From positions 62,001 to 126,000 of the forward strand of contig JADJTG010000010.1 of assembly GCA_016711285.1 (NCBI GenBank): a stretch of 64,000 nt of DNA, written 5' to 3'. The position numbers were made by a program, and so were the translations under genes. Within the stretch, counting starts at the first letter, position 1; each line of letters starts with the position of its first letter. Source of the stretch: Sphingobacteriales bacterium. GTDB taxonomy: Bacteria; Bacteroidota; Bacteroidia; Chitinophagales; UBA2359. Of this stretch, positions 28,402-37,400 are shown one piece after another. A model generated the notes under the pieces. It saw nothing but the letters and a program-made list of their open reading frames with translations. It searched no databases and was not told the DNA's origin.

Positions 28402-31400
28402 GTTCCACTCAACGGCTTTGGCAATCCCTATATTGCCAATCCGGTTATTACGCCTCCGGCGGGCATTACCACTTATACAGCCACCTATTTAGATGCTTTT
28501 AATTGTGAAGCTACTTATTCCATACAAGTAAATGTAGAGCCTACGCCCGAACCTGTTTTAGTAGTGCAAGGCGACCTCAACTCTTGTGCGGCGGCGGGTC
28601 AGGTAATATTAGATGCCGGTTCCGGTTATTTTTCGTATGCTTGGTTTGATGCTTCCAACCCCACCAATCCGATTCCGGTGGGCAGCGGACAAACCCTCGC
28701 TCCTACTCTTTCGGGCAATTATTATGTGGAAGTGGTATCCAATACCGCCAATCAATGTGTAGGTATTTCGCCAACCATTGAAGTGAATATCAATCATTCC
28801 ATTGAACCACAAATCGCCGTTATTCCCGATAATGCTATATGCAGCGATACCGAAGCTACTTTAATTGTTACAGGCAACTTTAATGATATTCAATGGTATA
28901 ATGTCAATAATCCTACCACACCGATTGCCTTCGGTGCCTCATTCATAACGGATAATGCAGGTACTTATTTCATAACGGCTACCGACCAAAATGGTTGTCC
29001 GGCACAATCCGAACCTGAGACTATATCCATTTTTGCTGTTCAAAACGTAGCTATTGCCTTAGACGGCGACAATTTGTTGTGCAAAAATGAAACAGTCACA
29101 CTGTCTGTGCCGCCTGTTTTTACCAATTATTTGTGGAAAATAAACGGCAGTACCGTAAGTAGCGGCGGCAATACATTTGTTGCTTCCCAAAGTGGTACTT
29201 ATACCGTAGAAACCATCGATATTAACGGCTGTAAAGTAACTTCCGACCCTGTATTTATTGAAACATTGCCATTCCAAACACCGATTGTGTCAGCAGTAGG
29301 TCCGAGTACGGTATGTACCGGAAAAGAAGTAACCTTAGCTGTATTTGGTACTTATCCCACGATTCAATGGTATTCGGCTACAGCACCGCCTCCAAGCGGT
29401 ACTATATTGGGTACGGGAAATACATTTACAACAGGTATCAGCGGCTCTTATTTGGTATATGTAACCAATGAAGATGGTTGCTCCGGTGCTTCTGCCGCCG
29501 TTCCGGTAACGATTATTGAACCAAATGCTACCTTAAACGCACTCAGCAATACAGAAATTACGCTGTGCGGCGAAGAAGAAGAAACGACATTATCTGTAAG
29601 TGCGGGCTTCTTTAATTATATCTGGTACTACAATGGTACGCCGCTACCCAACCAAACCAACAATACCTTAACAAGCATGGGGGCAGGAGTGTATTATGCT
29701 ACTGCCAAAACCTTGGACGGCTGTTTGCTCACTTCGCCGATTTTTGCCATACAGGTACAAGATATACCGCAAGCAGGTATTGAAGTAGATGGAGAACAAA
29801 GTTTTTGTATTGGCGAAAATATTATCCTGACACTTACCGAGCCGCACGACAGCTACCAATGGTATAGCAATAATACCATTATTGTAGGAGCAACCTCACC
29901 TGAGTTGATTGTTACTCAAAGCGGTGTATATCACGCAGTAGTAATGGACGGAAGTTGCAGCACTACTACTTTTACTATTCCTATCACCGTATATCCTTTA
30001 CCCGAAGTATTCATTACGGCAGGTGCTTATCCGGTTTGCGAAGGTGGTTCTGTATCTTTAAGTTCAAATTCGGGTACTTATGCGGTGCGCCAATGGTTGA
30101 AAGACGGTTTGCCAATTTATCAGGCTACCGAGGCTGCTTATACAGCTACCGAAAATGGTATTTATAGCCTACAAGTAACCGATGCCAATGGTTGTACCAA
30201 TATTTCCAACGATATTGAAATCACTTTTTATCCAACGCCACAGGTAGATATTACCGTAGAGAGCAACAGCAACTTCTGTGAAGGCGGTAATGTAACCGTC
30301 AGTGCTACGGCAGGTTATAGTTCGTATGAGTGGATATTTAATGGTCAAACTATTTTGGCAAACAATGAAAATCAATATTTTGCTACACAAAACGGTATTA
30401 TGCAAGTACAAGTAACTGATGCCAATGGTTGTTCCAATATATCAGAAACGGTAGAAGTTAATATTAACCCCAATCCGATTCCTGTTATTATGGCACCGCA
30501 GCAGCAAATTTGTGAAGGCGAAAGCACCGAATTTGCCGTGCAGGGCAACTATGCCATTGTACAATGGTTCTTCAACGGGCAAGCCCTCTACAATGGCAGC
30601 AGTAATGTTATTGAAGTAAATCAAGGCGGCAGTTATACCGTATATGTAAATGATTTTAATGGTTGCGAAGGCACTTCTAATCCGGTTGTGCTTACCGTAA
30701 ATCCATTGCCACAACCAACTGTATCTCAAACAGAAACTATCGCCTGTGGTAATGAAGACTTACCTATCGTACTTACTGCTTCGGGTGGTGTTTTCAGCAA
30801 TTATCGTTGGTGGAGAAATGGTGTTGAAATTGTTGCCGAAGGTACAACGCTCAACACTTATAATGCCATGCAACAAGGTGTTTATACGGTAGAAGTGACC
30901 GATGCCAATGGCTGCACCAATACAAGTGGAACTACCGCCGAAGTAATCGTAAGTCCTACGATGCCGGTCAATCTTACTGCCGACAAATACGAAATCTGCC
31001 CGGGTGAAGTGGTTGAATTTGACGCTAATGCCAACGCCACTACTTTTTCGTGGACACCCAATGACGGCACACTCTCGTGCCTCACCTGTGCCCGTCCGGT
31101 AGCTACTCCGCAGCAAACAACCACTTACAGCCTTACTATTACCGATGCTTACGGCTGCCAACAAACAGAGTCTGTACTGATTACCGTCATTCCCACGCCA
31201 CAAGCTGTTTTAAGCATTTCCGACAATAGCATCTGTGAAGGCGGCTCAGCAATTGTTACGGCTACGACTGGTTTTACCAACTATGCATTCTATCTCAATG
31301 GTGTTACGTTGCTTCAAAATGGGGCTTCCAACTCTTATAATGCTGCTTATGATGGTGTTTATACCGTAGTTGTTACGAATACTCAAGGCTGTCAGGGTAC

Positions 31401-34400
31401 TTCTAATCCGGTGAATTTAGAAGTAACACCACTTCCCTCTCCCGAATTATATATTGAAGGTGATTTGAATTTATGCGAAAACAACAGCACTGTTTTATCT
31501 GTTGCAGATGCATCATACAGCAGCTACCAATGGTATAGTGGCGATTTTATCATTCCGGGTTCTATTTATCCGAGCTTGAACGTAATTAGCAGTGGTTATT
31601 ATTATGTTGTTGTTACCGATGCCAACGGTTGCATAGGGCAATCTTCAGTATTTGAAATATCTGTTACCGAAAACCCCACTCCTGCTGTCATTGCCAGCAA
31701 AACACAAATTTGTGAAGATGAAAGCACCACTTTGGCTGTATTGGGTAATAATATTGCCGCCGTTCAATGGTATAAAGATGGACAAGCTATCAGTACTGGT
31801 ATTACTCCGGTACTCACAGTGTCCGCCTCCGGTGCTTACACAGCGTATGTTACCGATGCTCAAGGTTGCAGTGCTACTTCGGCAGCCATTAATATTTCAG
31901 TATTGCCTGCGCCGCAAGTAAATATCACACCTGAAACTTACAGCGATTGCTCCGCTGATGCTATGAGTGTTACACTCACTGCCAATACAGGTTTTGTCAA
32001 TTATCAATGGTTGTGGAACAGCAATGTATTGGTTCAAAATAATGGCGACAACACATTTAATGCCGAACAAAGCGGGAGCTATCAGGTAATAGCCACCAAT
32101 GCACAGGGTTGTAGTGCTGCCTCTAATGTGGCCGTGCTTCAATTCAATACCTTGCCGCCGGTGAATATTCAAGCCGAAACCGACCAAATCTGTTTGGGCG
32201 AAAGTGTACAATTATTTAGTAATTCGGCAGCACAAAGCATTAGTTGGTCGCCTGCGGCTTCGCTCTCTTGCAGCAACTGTCCAAATCCGATTGCCACACC
32301 AACTCAAACGACAACTTATACTGTTACCATCACCGATGCCAACGGTTGTGAGTCGCAAGGAAATATAACTATTAATACAATCATAAACCCAGCTATTGCT
32401 ATAGCAATAGCTGGTACAGGAGGCACAGCGAATGTATGTGCAGGAGAATCCGTAACTATACAAGCCACTACCGGCTACGCTGAATATAGTTGGTACTTGA
32501 ACGGTATTACTTTGGTACAACAAAGTGCTTCTAATGTACTACAAGCTACTCAAAGTGGTACTTACAGTGTAGAAGCGACTACTTATAGCGGTTGTATGGT
32601 CAATAGCAATACTGTTAATGTAGTCGTTAATTCTTTACCTGAAGTTCAATTATCACTCAGCAGCAATGGCAACTTCTGCGAAGGTGGTAATGTAACTGTA
32701 ACCGCAACATCAGGACTTGCAAATTATAGCTGGTTTGTCAATAATACTTTAGTGTCAGGTAATAATACAAACAGTATCGTCATTACCGAAAATTCATCGG
32801 TTTATGTAGTAGTAAGCAACCAAAATACTTGTACGGCTACTTCTGAAATGATAGAAGTAAATGTATTGCCAAGTCCTGCACCTGTTATAATGGCGGGTAG
32901 CAATACAACTATTTGCCAAGGTCAAAGCGTAATCTTGTCTGTTGTTGGCAATTACAGCAACTATCAATGGTATTTGGACGGCGCAATTTTACCTACTGCC
33001 AACAGTGCAGTGTATGAAGCCTCCGCCGCAGGTAATTATACCGTTTATGTAAATAACAATGCCGATTGTGAAGACATATCAGCACCGATGTATATCAATA
33101 TATTGCCATTGCCTACGGTTGCCATCGCTCCTGAAACAGATGCTTATATTTGTTATGAAGATTTTAATATCAATTTAATAGCCACCAACGGTTTGTTCTA
33201 TTACGAATGGTATCGCAACGGTACTGCCTTGGTGCAAGCCGGAAGCTCTAATATACTTGCCGTAGATAATCCGGGTGATTATGTGGTGGTTGCCACTCAA
33301 AGTAATGGTTGTCAAAATACTTCCAATTATGTAAGTGTTTATCCGAATGCTAATCCGAGTGTTAATTTAATGGCTTCCGACACCATTATTTGCCCCAACG
33401 AATCTGTACAATTATATGTAAATTCTTCGGCTGTCAGCTATGAATGGTCGCCGACAAGCGGATTAAGTTGTACCGATTGTCCAAATCCGATTGCTACTCC
33501 TGCTTACAACACCAACTATTTGGTAACTATCACCGATGCTGAAGGTTGCAGCGCATCAGCGAGTGTTTTAATTCAAGTAATCAATCCCGAAAGTATCAAC
33601 ATTTCAGGTGCTACTGCTTTCTGCGAAGGCAGCGTAAGCACTTTAACGGCTACTGCGGGCTTCAGCAATTATCAGTGGTATCACAATGGTATCGCGATTT
33701 ATCAAGCAAACTCATCACAAATAGAAATCAGCGAAAGCGGTGATTATTATGTGATAAGTGGAAATGATGAATGTACGGCTGTTTCCGATACACTCAGCGT
33801 TCAAACTGTTACGGCAGAAAAAGCAATTATCAGCATCAGCGATTACGATTTTTGCAACAACAGTACCAGCATCACCTTAGATGCCGGAACAACTGCCGAA
33901 GGCGAAGTATATGACAGTTATATGTGGTATAATGATGAAAATGATGCCCTGATAGGGACAGGACGCTACCATACTGTAAATAATGATGGAACTTACTATG
34001 TAGTAGTTACACAAAATGGTTGCAGCAGCACTTCTGACCCTATCCTCATCAGCACTTCTGATTTTACTGCACCTATCATTTATTTGCAGGAAAGCACGTT
34101 GTGCGAAAACAGCAGTTTCACTTTGCAGGTAGCAGGTAATTACGAAAATGTTTTGTGGTACCAGACAGGATATGCCAACCCGTTAAACAGTTTTTCCAAC
34201 AATGTATATGAAGGCAGTGAAAGCGGAGATTATTATGCTGTGGTAACTGACGGTACTTGCAGCGGTACTACTGATACAATTTCGGTTGTATTGCAAAACA
34301 GCCCAACGGTGAGTATTTTCCCTTCTCCTGAAATTCATATTTGCCAAGGCGGTACTGCCACGCTATATGCCAACAGTACGCCCGATACAGATATTAGCTT

Positions 34401-37400
34401 CCAGTGGTATCGCAATGGTTTCTTAATTTTAGGAGCTACTCAGAATAGTTTTACCACTGATATTGAAGGCAGCTATGCAGTAGTGGCTACCAACGTCTCA
34501 CAATGCAGCACTTTATCGGCGGCAGTAGAAGTAATTATTAACCAACCTGCCGAAATTGCCTGTATGTTGCCTGCTATGACTTGCCTCAACGAAGCAATAG
34601 AAGTAATCCTCAGCCTTCCGCAAGCAAGCAATGTTGATAATATTCAGTGGAATTTTGGAGATGCAGAAGTAATCAGCCAAAACGAACAAGCTGCAACGTT
34701 GAGATGGACAACCGCCGGTTTGAAACCCGTTACAGTATCCTACAACAACGAAACAGACGGCTGTGCATTTACTCATAGTTGCCAAACAATGGTGGAAACT
34801 GCCGATTTCAATTTCCAGCCCGTAGTACAACACGCTACCTTCTGTAATCACGATGGTGTTATTTCATTAATAGAAAACAGCAATACCTCAGATACTACTT
34901 ATTCTTATGTATGGATAGGTCCTGACGGATTTAGCTCTACCGAAGAAAATATAGAGAATTTGGTGCCGGGTATATATAGCGTAACAGTTACTTACAATGG
35001 TATGTGCAGTGATACACAAACTTTCAATTTTGAAATTGAAGGCGGCGAGGCTCAAGTTGCTGTTGATGCTGTTGATGATTATGCTATTGCAACTCCGGGT
35101 CAAACCTTGAATATTAATGTAATAGCCAACGATAGCGGCGATGCAATTTGTGTAGAAAATATTACTCAGTTGCCACAACAAGGCAGTGCTGTTATTAATT
35201 CGTGCAGCAATATATCCTTTACTGCACCTACCGACTTCTTTGGAGAAATTCCGTTCAGCTATAATATTTTAGATGCCTGCGGCGATACAGCTATGGCTAC
35301 TGTACATATCTATATAGACCCTGTAGTTATAGATACCTTGCACATTGATTTGGAATTGGAAAAATCTGTGAATGATTACGAAGTAAGTGTAGGCGATATT
35401 GTCACTTATACTATTTCTGTAATCAACAAAGGTCCCGACAATGCAACCGGTGTGAGTGTATATGATATGTTGCCGGAGGGTATTGTATTTATTGCTTCTG
35501 ACGGCAGCTACAATGCAGACAACGGTTTATGGCAGATTGGAAATTTAGCAGTGAATCAAACGGTATCGCTCAATATTGTAGCACAGGTAGCTGCGATTTC
35601 CGGTCCGATTCTGAATATCGCCGAAATTGAATCTGCCAATGAGCAGGATATTGATAGCACACCGGGCGACAACAACGAAAACCCGAATGTGGACGATTAT
35701 GATGATGAAGATGATGCAGTGATTATGCCATTTGACCCAAATAGCCCGATTGTTATTGACTTAGAATTGGAAAAATCTGTTGATACCTACGAAGTAAGTG
35801 TAGGCGATATTATCACTTATACTATTTCTGTTATCAACAAAGGACCCGACAATGCGACCGGTGTGAGTGTGTATGATATGCTGCCGGAGGGTTTAGTGTT
35901 TATTGCTTCTGACGGCAGCTACAATGCAGACAACGGTTTATGGAATATTGGAAATTTAGCAGTGAATCAAACGGTATCGCTCAATATTGTAGCACAGGTG
36001 GCTGCGATTTCCGGTCCGATTCTGAATATCGCCGAAATTGAATCTGCCAACGAGCAGGATATTGACAGCACACCGGGCGATAACAACGAAAACCCGAATG
36101 TGGACGATTATGACGATGAAGATGATGCAGTGATTATTCCTTTTGACCCGACTGAACCTTTAGTCATTGATTTGGAATTGGAAAAATCTGTTGATGCCTA
36201 CGAAGTAAGCAATGGAGATATTATCCATTACAGCATTTCTGTAATCAACAAAGGTCCCGACAATGCAACCGGTGTCTCAGTATTTGATATGTTGCCCGAA
36301 GGCGTAACTTTTGTAACATCAAACGGAAATTACAACGCTGAAAATGGTATCTGGACTATTGGCAACTTACCTGTAAACAACAGCGTCACACTAATCATTA
36401 CTGCACAAGTAGGTGATATTACGGGTGAAATTGTGAATATCGCCGAAATTGAATCTGCCAATGAACAGGATATTGACAGCACACCGGGTGACAACAACGA
36501 AAATCTGAATGTGGATGATTATGACGATGAAGATGATGCAGTCATTGTGCCTTTCAATGATACAAACGTTATTTCAGCCAAACCTGATACTTATATTATT
36601 TGCCAAGACCAAAGCACTTTATTAACAGTATTGGACAACGACACAGGTAATGGTTTAGAAATAACCAATACCATACAAGAACCTCAACACGGTACAGTTG
36701 TAGTCATAGAAACAGGTATCTTTTATACTCCGCAAAGCGGCTATATTGGTACTGATTATTTTGAATACATTATTCAAGACGGCGATAATAACATGGACGT
36801 TACTTCGGTTGATGTTACTATACAAGAATGTCCAAATCCGAATCAAGCACCTTTGTCTGATACATTGGAAGTATGTACTATGCAAGTAACACCTATTATC
36901 ATTTGTAATGATTTTGTAGATCCGGACGGCGACCACGCTGCTATTATAGAAGGTTCTACCACTTTCCATTGTAGTTTAGTATTTATGAATGATTCTTGCT
37001 TCCGTTATACACCGCTTCCCGGATTTGTAGGTATTGATACGGTATATTTACAAGTATGCGATGACCAAGTACCTGCGGCTTGCTCTACTTCTATCGTGTA
37101 TGTGCATGTAGGTTGCAATAAACCCGAAGCCAATGATGATTATATCACTTATCAGTGCGGTGGCACACAAAATATAGATGTATTGCTCAATGACGAATTA
37201 AATTATTTCTGCTCCGATAATGTGAATATGACCTTTATCAGTGGACCTGAACACGGCACGGCTACGGTTACAAATGGTCATTATCTGAGCTATCAAGCCG
37301 ATGATGAATTTAGCGGCAACGATGAAATTGAATACGTCATTTGTAATCAATGTGGTAAATGTGATACTGCTATCGTACATATCACCGTACCCGCTTGCAA

